64,000 nt of DNA from assembly GCA_018401935.1 (NCBI GenBank), contig JAGYJQ010000001.1, forward strand, positions 186,001 through 250,000, given 5' to 3'. Position 1 is the stretch's first letter. The number at the start of each line of letters is the position of its first letter. The DNA comes from Balneolaceae bacterium. Its GTDB lineage: Bacteria; Bacteroidota; Rhodothermia; Balneolales; Balneolaceae. Under the pieces are notes generated by a model that did no database searches, was not told the DNA's origin, and saw nothing but the letters and a program-made list of their open reading frames with translations. The position numbers and the translations under genes were made by a program. Positions 18,409 through 27,012 of this stretch are shown here, piece after piece.

Positions 18409-19440
18409 TTATTCAATGTCTCCTTCGAAATAGTCGATAGCTCGTTTCATACTGGGGTTCACACCTTTTGTTTTTTCAGCTATGGAAGACCTTATTCTTT
18501 CTTGAAAAGCTTCCGCTGCATCATAGCCATAATGTTTTAATAAATGATTCATCGCAATGACTTCCGCAATCACTGTTATGTTTTTACCAGGGGTAATGGG
18601 CAACTGTATATAGGGAATTTCATTATCTAATATACTTACTTGGTCATGATCCAAGCCCGTTCTATTAATTTCACGGGCATCATCCCAGAGTGATAACTCC
18701 GTCACAATTTCCAAACGTTTTTGATACCGAACCGATCGAATACCAAACATTGACATGACATCGACAATACCCAATCCACGTATTTCCATGAAGTGTTTAC
18801 TCATAGTCGTGGCAGAAGCCATAAGGACACTTCCTTTTTTTGTGATCATAACCACATCGTCGGCCACTAAGCGATGGCCTCGTTCAACTAAATCCAATGC
18901 GACTTCACTTTTACCTATACCAGATTTACCAACAATGAGTATACCCACTCCATAGACATCTACCATCGCGCCATGTACCATAGTTTGAAGAGCAAACTGA
19001 TCGTCTAAGAAATCTTTTAACAACAGCATGAAACGAGTGGTCTCATAGGGGGTGGTGAAGATGGGGATTCCCCGTTTGGTGGCATTTTCAAGCAGAGCAT
19101 TTGGCAGTGTATTCCCATTTGTTAGAAAAATAATAGGAAGATCAAATTTGGTGATATTACCAAAGGCCTCTAGCTGTTTACTCTCGGGTAGTTTTTTTAG
19201 GTAATCGGTTTCTGTATTGCCAATAATTTGTACCCGTTGCCAAGAAAATACATCTAAATAGCCCGTGAGAGCTAAACCAGGTCGGTTTAACTCAGCTTCA
19301 CGGACAAATTTATCACGGCATCTCTCTTCAGCCGCACAAGCAATAAGGTTTATATTAACTCGTTTTCGAAGCTTTGTAATAAGCTCTTCGACGGTTAATT
19401 TCTCATTTATTGGTATAGGTGAGTGGGTTGAAAAGGGCAT
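18409..19440 (-). CDS. hprK: HPr kinase/phosphorylase
   Basis: HprK phosphorylates or dephosphorylates a serine of HPr or an HPr-like protein. The N-terminal domain is followed by Walker A VGKSGIGKSE (about 170-179), LVADDVV, and the family signature MEIRGLGIVDVMSMFG, then LPITPGKNITVIAEVIAMN. The 343 residues are full length. No PTS gene is in the window. It sits downstream of xerC and hpf on the minus strand, a grouping that suggests a stress or stationary-phase link by inference. Confidence 0.95.
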   Translation of the reverse strand: MPFSTHSPIPINEKLTVEELITKLRKRVNINLIACAAEERCRDKFVREAELNRPGLALTGYLDVFSWQRVQIIGNTETDYLKKLPESKQLEAFGNITKFDLPIIFLTNGNTLPNALLENATKRGIPIFTTPYETTRFMLLLKDFLDDQFALQTMVHGAMVDVYGVGILIVGKSGIGKSEVALDLVERGHRLVADDVVMITKKGSVLMASATTMSKHFMEIRGLGIVDVMSMFGIRSVRYQKRLEIVTELSLWDDAREINRTGLDHDQVSILDNEIPYIQLPITPGKNITVIAEVIAMNHLLKHYGYDAAEAFQERIRSSIAEKTKGVNPSMKRAIDYFEGDIE

Positions 19441-19481
19441 ATACCGGTAGATTAGGTAGGTTATTTACCAAGTAGAGATAC

Positions 19482-19778
19482 TCAGTATTGAAGTTTTTTT
19501 TCTTTATAGCGTTTGAGTTGTCGCTTCATATTTTCGACCACATCATGAACTGCTTTTTCATAGGTACTACTGGCACTTTTGGCCGTTAAGCTTTTTTGTG
19601 GAATATGTACAATGAGTTCGGCCGATTGTGGAAAATCAGGGTCTGGGTGCTCTTCCATGACCAATGAGCATGAAGTTATTCTATCAAACACCGTAGTGAG
19701 TCTTTCTAGTTGATTATTCGCAAAATCCTTTAAGTGTTCGCTTGCTTCGAAGTGTCGGGATGTAATTGTTGTTTTCAT
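19482..19778 (-). CDS. hpf: Ribosome hibernation-promoting factor, short type (HPF/YfiA)
   Basis: A sigma-54-modulation/RaiA family protein that binds the 30S subunit and silences ribosomes. It begins MKTTITSRHFEASEHLKDF, continues with the acidic strand SLVMEEHPDPDF, and ends in a basic helix (VVENMKRQLKRYKEKK). At 98 residues it is the short form without the dimerisation domain of long HPF. The annotated start could be the ATG at 19790, four codons upstream, but the family begins at the internal methionine. It follows xerC closely. Confidence 0.9.
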   Translation of the reverse strand: MKTTITSRHFEASEHLKDFANNQLERLTTVFDRITSCSLVMEEHPDPDFPQSAELIVHIPQKSLTAKSASSTYEKAVHDVVENMKRQLKRYKEKKLQY

Positions 19779-19795
19779 AATATACTCCATTATGG

Positions 19796-20731
19796 TTAGG
19801 ATTTCGCACGTGGATGTGCTTGTTCGTAAATCGTACGTAAACGTTCAACGCTGGTATGGGTGTATACCTGGGTTGAAGCGAGGCTGGAATGGCCCAAAAA
19901 TTCTTTAATCATTCTTATATCGGCTCCATTATCGAGCATATGAGTAGCAAAGCTGTGGCGAAGTACGTGGGGGCTTTTTTGGGTTACCTCAGAAAATTGC
20001 TCGAGAGCCTTATGAACAATTCTGTACACATACTTGGGGTATATACGTTGACCTGACGGGGCTATGAACAACGGAATTTCGTTCTTCTTGACTTCATTAG
20101 AAGCTAAATAATTATCGGCTGTAGGTCGATTTCTTTGACTTAGATAATTTCTAAGCATAGTGTTTACTGAAGAACTAATAGGAATGATTCTTTCTTTATT
20201 TCCTTTACCACGAACCTTAATCCATGCTTGGTTTAGCTGTACGTCTTTGATGTTGAGTCCACATAATTCACTGACACGCACCCCAGAACTATAAAAAAGT
20301 TCGAGAATAACAGAATCTTGAAAGGATCCAATTGGGTTATCTTCATTACCGTAGCCATCAAGCATACGTTGTATATCATGAGATGGAACTGTTTTAGGAA
20401 GAGTCCGATCTTTTTTTGGAATGACAAGAAGATGGGCTGGGTTTTTTTGAATCCAACTATGTTTAAACGCATATTTAAAAAAGGATCGTAATGCGGCTAC
20501 TTTACGGGCAATACTACTTTGAGCTAGTCCTTGCTCAGCTAATTCACCGAGCCAAAGTCGAATGGCTAGCCGGTCAATTTGGTCGATGGAAAACTCTTCG
20601 GTATCAAAATGTGTGCAAAGAAAAGCAAAAAACTGATGGAGATCAGTCTCATAGGAACTAAGGGTGTGTTTGGAAGCATTTTTTTCCACTCTCAAAAACG
20701 CCATAAATTTATCTAAATATGCGCTTATCAT
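19796..20731 (-). CDS. xerC: Tyrosine recombinase XerC/XerD
   Basis: A site-specific recombinase that resolves chromosome dimers at dif. The N-terminal SAM-like domain (MAFLRVEKNASKHTLSSYETDL) precedes the catalytic domain. The active-site set is complete: R in SSGVRVSEL, K in VRGKGNKERIIP, H and R in HVLRHSFATH, H in EFLGHSS, and Y in TQVYTHT. At 311 residues it is the size of XerC/XerD. XerC versus XerD cannot be settled here; the gene neighbourhood is chromosomal housekeeping, not an integron or phage. Confidence 0.92.
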   Translation of the reverse strand: MISAYLDKFMAFLRVEKNASKHTLSSYETDLHQFFAFLCTHFDTEEFSIDQIDRLAIRLWLGELAEQGLAQSSIARKVAALRSFFKYAFKHSWIQKNPAHLLVIPKKDRTLPKTVPSHDIQRMLDGYGNEDNPIGSFQDSVILELFYSSGVRVSELCGLNIKDVQLNQAWIKVRGKGNKERIIPISSSVNTMLRNYLSQRNRPTADNYLASNEVKKNEIPLFIAPSGQRIYPKYVYRIVHKALEQFSEVTQKSPHVLRHSFATHMLDNGADIRMIKEFLGHSSLASTQVYTHTSVERLRTIYEQAHPRAKS

Positions 20732-20766
20732 GGTTTTTAATGCGTTAGAGGATTAAAAAATACCGT

Positions 20767-22002
20767 TCAAATAGGACGTCCTTTCCACTTGACTTTCCTA
20801 CCACTCAATTTATTCCAAATTAAACGAATTGCAAGTGCTTGAAACCAAATCACGGAAAAAATATGAAGGAACGAAAACAATGGCCTCCAACTAAATAACC
20901 GATCCAATGACAAGCGTTGTAGAGTGAATAGGAATACACTTAGCGAGGCTAAGACAAAGATTGGCATATGTTCGAAGAAAGTGTAGCGTTCAGCCCAAAG
21001 TAAAATTATCATTATAGCTACGGGTAAAATGAATACGAACAGATGTAATAACCCCATGAAAATAAAGGTGAACATATTTGGGAAGCCTTGTAAAAAGTTT
21101 TTTCCAAAGCCATCCCAAACCTCTTTTGCCGACTGATACATTCTGCAAAAAATGGTGTTTTTACCGTGAAACATACCCATGGAATGATTGGACTTTTTTA
21201 CCAATCGCGCTAAGGCCATATCCTCTACCACGTCATTTCGGACAGCATAATGCCCCCCTACATAAGAATAGGTAGCTTTGTTGAATGCCATAAACTGACC
21301 ATTTGCAGCAGTAAATAGTACTTTGACCCTTGGATAGAGAAAGGCAGGTAACCATCTAGGCTTACGATGTAAATAAGCAGCAGGAAATAAGGTAAATAAT
21401 GAGTAATAGACACTAGGAACAATCAGTCGCTCAAAAAAGCTGAGTACTTTTTGGTGAGGCCAAACGGTTAGAGCGTCATAGGTATGTAATAATTGAGTAA
21501 TTCTCTCTAAGGCATTGTGGCTTAACCAGACATCGGCATCCTGAAAAACTATGAGCTTGGTGGATACTTTTTCAGAGAGTTGGTGGCAAGCCCAGTTTTT
21601 ACCTAACCAACCTTCGGGTTTATCCTTGCCTTGAATCACTTTTATGTGCGAATATTTGAGCGAATATTCGTCTAGAATGGGTTGAGTTCCATCGGTCGAT
21701 TGATCATTTAAAATTAATATGGAGATGTTTTTCTTTGTTTGAGCAACCAAAGAATCCAGGGTATTTCTAAGATTGTGCTCTTCGTTTCGACATGGAATAC
21801 AGACACTTAGATCAGCATCGTAATTATTGACGGGATTATTGGTATCTTCATTCTCTAGTTGTGGAATGCAGCTAATATGTTTACGGTTTCGTAAGTAATT
21901 GAGTGATGTGCCAAGATGAAAAAGCAGGGCAAAGCTCAATAGCACCATTAGTAACAGGGATAACGTTGTTTCCATAATGGAAGGTAACGAACTCTTAAAC
22001 AA
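20767..22002 (-). CDS. Family 2 glycosyltransferase, probably carotenoid-related
   Basis: A membrane-bound GT2 enzyme of 411 residues. An N-terminal hydrophobic helix is followed by the GT-A domain: LSVCIPCRNEEHNLRNTL, ILNDQSTDGT, KPEGWLGKNWACHQL, FQDADVWL (the DxD) and NDVVEDMALAR (the catalytic ED). Three or four hydrophobic C-terminal helices complete it. The GWLGKNWA stretch resembles CrtQ/CruC/HpnB-type lipid glycosyltransferases. Its position head-to-head with a CrtC-type carotenoid hydratase suggests it adds sugar to a hydroxylated carotenoid. An internal ATG at 21975 is an alternative start. Confidence 0.85.
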   Translation of the reverse strand: MFKSSLPSIMETTLSLLLMVLLSFALLFHLGTSLNYLRNRKHISCIPQLENEDTNNPVNNYDADLSVCIPCRNEEHNLRNTLDSLVAQTKKNISILILNDQSTDGTQPILDEYSLKYSHIKVIQGKDKPEGWLGKNWACHQLSEKVSTKLIVFQDADVWLSHNALERITQLLHTYDALTVWPHQKVLSFFERLIVPSVYYSLFTLFPAAYLHRKPRWLPAFLYPRVKVLFTAANGQFMAFNKATYSYVGGHYAVRNDVVEDMALARLVKKSNHSMGMFHGKNTIFCRMYQSAKEVWDGFGKNFLQGFPNMFTFIFMGLLHLFVFILPVAIMIILLWAERYTFFEHMPIFVLASLSVFLFTLQRLSLDRLFSWRPLFSFLHIFSVIWFQALAIRLIWNKLSGRKVKWKGRPI

Positions 22003-22025
22003 ACCACCTACTGTATCAACCTGAG

Positions 22026-23162
22026 ATGTATATACGTTCTAAGCTATCATCTGAATTACCTCATAATAAAACAATTCCTGGGAGTTATGAGTGGTGGTAT
22101 TTTGATGCGATGTCTGCAGATAAAAAATGGGCTATCGTGATTATATTTTATGAAGGAAATCCTTTTTCTCCTGCCTATATCAAAGCACAAGAGGAAGCGA
22201 AACGTACAGCCAATCTTCTAGATGAATCCACTGTTGAACAAACAGCAATAGCTAGCGCTTTTCCTGCAATTAGTGTTTCGGTTTATAACACGCAAAAAGC
22301 AGAATATTACAGTTTTTTGGAGTACGCACCCAATAGATTAACTTCTCAAAATGAACCTTTTTCAATTTCCTTGGGCAGTAATATTTTTGAACGAAGGGTG
22401 TTGGATGGAAAAATAGAGTACGAGATCATACTCAATCAGATGTTGGACTCTCGTTATCAGCTAAGAGGAAGGATAAAATTCGTTCATGAGACTGAAAAAA
22501 TGCAAACGTCTTCGGATTTTAGCTCTTTGTTAGAAGAACCAGAACCAACAACATTTCAACATGCCTGGAATTTGATACAACCCAGGGCTGGAGTGATGGG
22601 GAATTTGGTGCTCGATGGCCGATCCGATATGTTTAACATAGCGTTCAATGGCTTGGGTTATCACGATCATAATGTGGGGTTTGAGCCATTAAAAGACAGT
22701 TTTGAGGATTGGTATTGGGGACGGGTTCATTTCACTGATTATACCTTAGTGTATTATATTATGAATACTAGGGAAGGGGTGGACAAAAAAGCTTGGTTGT
22801 TTCCAGTGGAAAATGATAGTCCAGGACTTAGCATTCGAGAGATTGAACTTATGGATGTGGCACCCAGTCGACATGGATTACAAGCATTTCGACGTATAAT
22901 GATGAAAGGTCCTGGGATAGAATGTGAGGTGCTAACCAATCAAACTATTGACAATGGACCTTTTTATCAGCGATACTTTTGTGAGGCAACTCTAATTACA
23001 GGTGAGACTAAGAGAATGCAACGGGGCATCTCGGAGTACATATTGCCTAAACGTATTTACGACCGAAAGTATTGGTGGATGATTAATATGCGCCTTAGAT
23101 ATTTGTCCACAAAAGCCCACTGGGTGCAAAAATCACGCTTTCTCTACTCAAGAACTTGGTGA
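22026..23162 (+). CDS. crtC: Carotenoid 1,2-hydratase (CrtC / hydroxyneurosporene synthase family)
   Basis: The opening IPGSYEWWYFDAMSADKKWAI is the CrtC family hallmark. Later conserved blocks are WNLIQPRAGVMGNL, AFNGLGYHDHNVGFEPL and FEDWYWGRVHFTDYTLVYY. The family adds water across the terminal double bond of acyclic carotenoid ends, producing the tertiary hydroxyl that glycosyltransferases use. At 378 residues it is near normal length. Only 23 bases separate its ATG from that of the divergent GT2 gene, so promoter elements must lie in coding sequence. Confidence 0.85.
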   Translation: MYIRSKLSSELPHNKTIPGSYEWWYFDAMSADKKWAIVIIFYEGNPFSPAYIKAQEEAKRTANLLDESTVEQTAIASAFPAISVSVYNTQKAEYYSFLEYAPNRLTSQNEPFSISLGSNIFERRVLDGKIEYEIILNQMLDSRYQLRGRIKFVHETEKMQTSSDFSSLLEEPEPTTFQHAWNLIQPRAGVMGNLVLDGRSDMFNIAFNGLGYHDHNVGFEPLKDSFEDWYWGRVHFTDYTLVYYIMNTREGVDKKAWLFPVENDSPGLSIREIELMDVAPSRHGLQAFRRIMMKGPGIECEVLTNQTIDNGPFYQRYFCEATLITGETKRMQRGISEYILPKRIYDRKYWWMINMRLRYLSTKAHWVQKSRFLYSRTW

Positions 23163-23225
23163 TGCCCTAAGCAGCACTAGTAATTTAAGGCAGTCAACTT
23201 CGGAAAAACATAAAACTTCTGGGAC

Positions 23226-23843
23226 TCAATTAGACTGGTGAAGCTGTTTCTTTATGTGGGCTAATCTGTTTTCGAGATGTGCATTAGTATCTTCCTCTGA
23301 CGTAAGCACTGAGCCAATATGTATGTGTAAATTGGGTTTGGATGACTTTGAATAATCTATATAAATAGCTATTGGTACAAGGTCGGCGGTAATAGCTTGG
23401 TTTCGTAACCATGTTAGACCTCGTTTAAACTCTAAGGGGCCGGAATGAACGGGAACTATTTCACCCTCCGGAAATAAATATATGGAAGCATTAGGTGTTT
23501 GAAGATGATTCATTGCATATCGGAGGCTGTATATGGAGCTCTTAGGCTGATTTAAGTCGACAGAAAAGACCCCAATTTTTGTGAAAAAAGGATGTTTTTT
23601 TAACTGCCTAATATCCATCATCCCGCGAGCTTTTTGTCCAAAAAAACGCCGGTTTAAATAATGAGGTAATAGGGCATCCCACCAATAATTATGGTTCAAA
23701 TAAAAAAGTGTAGATGCATGTTTAGATGGGCGGTATTCTACTTCGATATGCACCTCTTTAAATCGGCGTTTCAGCAAATAAGCCGTTACGTAGTAAAAAA
23801 ACCACAAATAGAAGGGATGTTCTTTGGCAGGGATAAAGTTCAC
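23226..23843 (-). CDS. PlsC-type acyltransferase
   Basis: A 205-residue acyltransferase of the 1-acylglycerol-3-phosphate acyltransferase fold. The catalytic NHNYWWD (HX4D) lies near residues 50-56 and the glycerol-phosphate-binding type motif YLFPEGE near 119-125. A hydrophobic N-terminal stretch would seat it at the membrane. Proximity to the CrtC-type hydratase and GT2 genes suggests it may acylate the sugar of a carotenoid glycoside, as CruD does in green sulfur bacteria. A phospholipid role is the alternative. Confidence 0.8.
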   Translation of the reverse strand: MNFIPAKEHPFYLWFFYYVTAYLLKRRFKEVHIEVEYRPSKHASTLFYLNHNYWWDALLPHYLNRRFFGQKARGMMDIRQLKKHPFFTKIGVFSVDLNQPKSSIYSLRYAMNHLQTPNASIYLFPEGEIVPVHSGPLEFKRGLTWLRNQAITADLVPIAIYIDYSKSSKPNLHIHIGSVLTSEEDTNAHLENRLAHIKKQLHQSN

Positions 23844-23890
23844 AAGAAAGAGTATTTTTGATCTAAACTAATAAAACGAAGACCAAATTA

Positions 23891-24547
23891 GTGAAAAATC
23901 GACCAAAGCCATACCGAGTTATTACTGATAGTGAAGTTGAAAAGTATGCCGAAGAACATTCTACTGCAGAAAGTGAAGTTGTTACCAAGCTGATCCAGGG
24001 CTCTGATGAAGAACTTGACTACATTGATATGCTTAGTGGACCTTTGGTGGGGAATTTGCTGCAAATCTTAGTACAACTATCAGGAGCTAAAAATTGCTTA
24101 GAAATTGGAACCTTTACAGGGTATAGTGCCATTAAAATGGCCGAAGTTATTCCGGAAGGTGGGCGAATTGATACAATTGAGATGAATATTCGATATCAAA
24201 AAATTGCTCAAGAGAATATTCAAAAGTATGGATTTGAGGACAGAATCCAGCTTATTAAAGCCAATGCAAGAGAAGAAATAACTAAACTGAACAAAATCTA
24301 TGACCTAATATACCTAGATGCAGATAAGCTCTATTATCAGCATTATTACGATCATTGCATCCCTATTTTAAAAAGCGGAGGGATCCTTGTGGTGGATAAT
24401 GTGCTTTGGAATGCACAAGTGTTAGCGCCTCAAGACGCTAAATCTCGGGCCTTAGATGCATTCAACAAGCAGCTCAAAGAAGATGATCGCGTTCATAAGG
24501 TAGTACTTCCATTACGAGATGGTTGTACCATCGTAAGAAAGAAGTAA
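23891..24547 (+). CDS. Class I SAM-dependent O-methyltransferase (CCoAOMT-like)
   Basis: The 218 residues show motif I NCLEIGTFTGYSAIKMAE, then IDTIEMN, IYLDADKLYYQHYYD (the catalytic divalent-metal Asp region) and GGILVVDNVLWNAQVL. This is the caffeoyl-CoA/catechol O-methyltransferase family (Methyltransf_3), which methylates small catechol-like hydroxyls with Mg. The start is a GTG at 23891. It diverges from the acyltransferase gene by 47 bases. The substrate is unknown; a link to pigment tailoring is possible but unsupported. Confidence 0.9.
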   Translation: MKNRPKPYRVITDSEVEKYAEEHSTAESEVVTKLIQGSDEELDYIDMLSGPLVGNLLQILVQLSGAKNCLEIGTFTGYSAIKMAEVIPEGGRIDTIEMNIRYQKIAQENIQKYGFEDRIQLIKANAREEITKLNKIYDLIYLDADKLYYQHYYDHCIPILKSGGILVVDNVLWNAQVLAPQDAKSRALDAFNKQLKEDDRVHKVVLPLRDGCTIVRKK

Positions 24548-24555
24548 CCCTACAT

Positions 24556-24768
24556 TTAGCCCTTCGTGTTGCTCGGGCAGGTCTTTATACCAAATAAGGT
24601 GTAGAGAGGGCAAAAGCTTATTAGGCTGGTTAATACAAAAATGGTGGCAAGTGAAAGTAAAATTATGCCTAATGTGCCACTAATTACACCTGTGAAGTAT
24701 AATACAGCTACAATTAGGCCAACTGAAGTTCTACTTAATCGATCGATGGTACCCATGTTTTTTGTCAT
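24556..24768 (-). CDS. DUF2892 (YgaP-like) small membrane protein
   Basis: The 70 residues start MTKNMGTIDRLSR and contain two hydrophobic helices (about 16-30 and 33-50), then CPLYTLFGIKTCPSNTKG. The NMGTIDRxxR lead and the CPLYxxxGxxTC ending are the DUF2892 pattern, also found as the membrane part of YgaP rhodaneses. Function is unknown. It ends 8 bases from the convergent O-methyltransferase gene. Confidence 0.85.
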   Translation of the reverse strand: MTKNMGTIDRLSRTSVGLIVAVLYFTGVISGTLGIILLSLATIFVLTSLISFCPLYTLFGIKTCPSNTKG

Positions 24769-24886
24769 GTCGAGCTCCTTTTATGATTTTTGTCAAACTC
24801 TTACTCATGTTTTTTTGGTAAGAATCGTATTAGCTCTGAAGTAGCAGAATCTCTAAATGTGAAATTCTAATGAGAATAGTTTATTG

Positions 24887-24968
24887 TACCAAAGGTGGGA
24901 ATCGAACCCACACTCCCGAAGGAACACGATTTTGAGTCGTGCGCGTCTACCAGTTCCGCCACTTTGGC
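24887..24968 (-). tRNA. tRNA-Leu (CAA)
   Basis: Read on the minus strand, the acceptor stem GCCAAAG pairs with CTTTGGT (one G-U pair), with discriminator A. The D arm contains GGTAGACGC, the anticodon loop is CTCAAAA giving anticodon CAA, a long class II variable arm GTTCCTTCGGGAGT follows, and the T arm is GTGGGTTCGAATCCCAC. The CCA tail is not encoded. It would read UUG. I folded it by hand. Confidence 0.93.
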
Positions 24969-25010
24969 TTGGTCTAGTAAAATAAGAGCATTCTAACTAA
25001 AATAATAGCT

Positions 25011-26021
25011 CTATTTATAGCCATTTGGGTTTTCTTTTTGCCACTTCCAGCTATCTCTACACATCTCCACAATATCTCTGTCTGCTTTCCAGTTTAACTC
25101 CTGCTGGGCTTTTGATGAATCTGCAAAACAAGTAGCTACATCACCTGGTCTACGCCCACTAATTTCGTAGGGAATAGGTTGACCTGTAGCTTGTTGGAAG
25201 GCGTGAACCAATTCTAAAACACTGGTGCCATTTCCGGTTCCAAGATTATACACATGAGATCCGGTCAAATGAATTAAAGCATCTAAGGCTTTTACATGTC
25301 CCAGTGCTAAGTCAACAACGTGAATGTAATCACGTACCCCAGTTCCGTCAACAGTATCGTAATCATTCCCAAAAATAGAGAGCTTTTCTCTACGACCAGC
25401 AGCAACTTGGGTGATATAAGGCATTAAATTGTTGGGGATTCCTTGTGGGTCCTCTCCAATTCTTCCTGAGGCATGTGCCCCAACTGGATTAAAATATCGT
25501 AACAAGGCAACTGAAGCTCCATCAAAAGTGGTAATCCAATCATTCAATATATGTTCAATAAACAACTTGGTTCGGCCGTAAGGATTGGTTGCAGATAATG
25601 GCGCAGTTTCGGGTATTGGGTTGAATTCTGCTAATCCATACACGGTCGCGGATGAGCTAAAAACGAGATGCTTAACAGAAAACGCTTGCATAAGTTTACA
25701 AAGTACAAGAGTGGACCTAATATTATTATCGTAATACCTAAGGGGTTGTTCCACCGATTCCCCCACTGCTTTAAGACCGGCAAAGTGAATAACCGCCTCA
25801 ATAGAATGCTCTAAAAATACTTTTTTTGTCGCATTTTCATCAATCAGGTCGAGCTTGTAGAATGGGACTTTCGCTCCAGTTAGTACTTCTACCCGTCGTA
25901 TAGACTCAACATGTGAGTTAAGCAGGTTATCCACGACAACGACCTTATGGCCTTGGTTTAGTAGCTCTACACAGGTATGACTTCCAATATATCCGGCTCC
26001 ACCGGTAACTAAAATGGTCAT
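25011..26021 (-). CDS. galE: UDP-glucose 4-epimerase GalE
   Basis: An extended-SDR enzyme that interconverts UDP-glucose and UDP-galactose. It has the NAD motif VTGGAGYIGSHT (about 5-16), the SSSATVYG serine block near 124 and the catalytic YGRTK near 148. The substrate region FNPVGAHASGRIGEDPQGIPNNLMPY is also conserved. At 336 residues it is full length. The ATG overlaps the previous stop as ATGA, coupling it to an unknown gene and a thioesterase. Confidence 0.96.
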   Translation of the reverse strand: MTILVTGGAGYIGSHTCVELLNQGHKVVVVDNLLNSHVESIRRVEVLTGAKVPFYKLDLIDENATKKVFLEHSIEAVIHFAGLKAVGESVEQPLRYYDNNIRSTLVLCKLMQAFSVKHLVFSSSATVYGLAEFNPIPETAPLSATNPYGRTKLFIEHILNDWITTFDGASVALLRYFNPVGAHASGRIGEDPQGIPNNLMPYITQVAAGRREKLSIFGNDYDTVDGTGVRDYIHVVDLALGHVKALDALIHLTGSHVYNLGTGNGTSVLELVHAFQQATGQPIPYEISGRRPGDVATCFADSSKAQQELNWKADRDIVEMCRDSWKWQKENPNGYK

Positions 26022-26554
26022 TCTTTCGGGTTGATGGTTACCGTTATTAGTTTACTCATTGAGTTAAAGTACGCACGTTTCTCAGTAAAAGAAAAACCGT
26101 TACTGTACAGGCAAATTCGATGACTACCTAAGTTTATTCGTAGTTGTAAAGGTTCCTGTCGGTATTCTCCAAATATTCCTGCAATCCGAGCCACTTCTTG
26201 TTTCACACCCAATTTAATCAGCCACCACATAGGTAGAAGAGGAATGGTTCTATAAACGTTCTTTCCTTCTTCTAATTCGAGGGAAGCTATATCGCTCCAC
26301 ACTAGCATAATTCCATATTGTTTGGTGGATTTATTGAACAGTACAAATATACCCTTTTCATAGCGCTGTATGGTTGCTTTGGCATCTTCAGGGATATCTG
26401 TCGATAGGGTGTTGGGAAGGCTTAAATCTTTAATAAAATAGCCCCCTGAGCCAGTAACGGTGAATACTTTTCCAGATTCTTTGAACGGTCTTCCTAGATA
26501 AGCTTGAACAAACTTTGCATCGTTCAATTCTTTTTCGGAACAGTACTGCATCAT
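26018..26554 (-). CDS. Protein of unknown function coupled to galE
   Basis: I do not recognise this 178-residue protein. It is soluble by inspection, with no signal peptide or clear membrane span; the WWLIKLGV stretch is only weakly hydrophobic. It looks like a mixed beta-rich fold with alternating strands (GKVFTVTGSGGYFIKDL, GIFVLFNKSTKQYGIMLVW, HRICLYSNGFSF). Both ends overlap neighbours by ATGA: the thioesterase upstream and galE downstream. That makes real translation likely. Confidence 0.7.
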   Translation of the reverse strand: MMQYCSEKELNDAKFVQAYLGRPFKESGKVFTVTGSGGYFIKDLSLPNTLSTDIPEDAKATIQRYEKGIFVLFNKSTKQYGIMLVWSDIASLELEEGKNVYRTIPLLPMWWLIKLGVKQEVARIAGIFGEYRQEPLQLRINLGSHRICLYSNGFSFTEKRAYFNSMSKLITVTINPKE

Positions 26555-26919
26555 TCTACCGCTTCTGTAATACCATGTGCCTTGGGTCGACCATGTTCGT
26601 CCACATGAACAAATACAATCTTTTCAATGGTGATAATCGTTTTTTCACTGAATTTGGTCCGAACTTCACACCGAACCGTAATGGATGTAGTTCCAAATTT
26701 GACTGTTTCCATACCGATCTCAATCACATCGCCCAATTCACCAGAGTGAACAAAATTTATCTCGGACATGTATTTAGTAACAATGTTGCGTTTGCCCAAT
26801 TGACAGGCGACAAAAATAGCGGCTTCTTCGTCTATCCAACTTAGTACTGTTCCACCGAACAAAGTACCATTGTTATTCAGGTCTTGAGGTTTAATTATTT
26901 TTCTACTATAAAATTGCAT
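26551..26919 (-). CDS. Acyl-CoA thioesterase, hotdog fold (YciA-like)
   Basis: The 122 residues show the hotdog thioesterase layout. NNNGTLFGGTVLSWIDEEAAIFV contains the catalytic Asn/Asp region with the helix-start GGxxLSWID. INFVHSGELGDVIEIG and VFVHVDEHGRPKAHG follow. Enzymes of this group hydrolyse fatty or short acyl-CoAs in the cytosol as hexamers. It is the first gene of the minus-strand trio with the unknown gene and galE, and diverges from recC. Confidence 0.9.
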   Translation of the reverse strand: MQFYSRKIIKPQDLNNNGTLFGGTVLSWIDEEAAIFVACQLGKRNIVTKYMSEINFVHSGELGDVIEIGMETVKFGTTSITVRCEVRTKFSEKTIITIEKIVFVHVDEHGRPKAHGITEAVE

Positions 26920-26960
26920 AAAAAAATATATTTTGGTATATAATAAAGTGTAAATAACTG

Positions 26961-26977
26961 CACGTACAAATTACGTG
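26961..26977. promoter_or_regulatory. Palindrome in the recC/thioesterase divergent region
   Basis: CACGTA (26961-26966) and TACGTG (26972-26977) form perfect 6-bp arms around CAAAT, 36 bases before the recC start. The shape suits a dimeric repressor site, but nothing links it to a known regulator. Confidence 0.3.
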
Positions 26978-27012
26978 AAAATGCGTTATAAAACCCATTT
27001 CTTTTAGCATTT

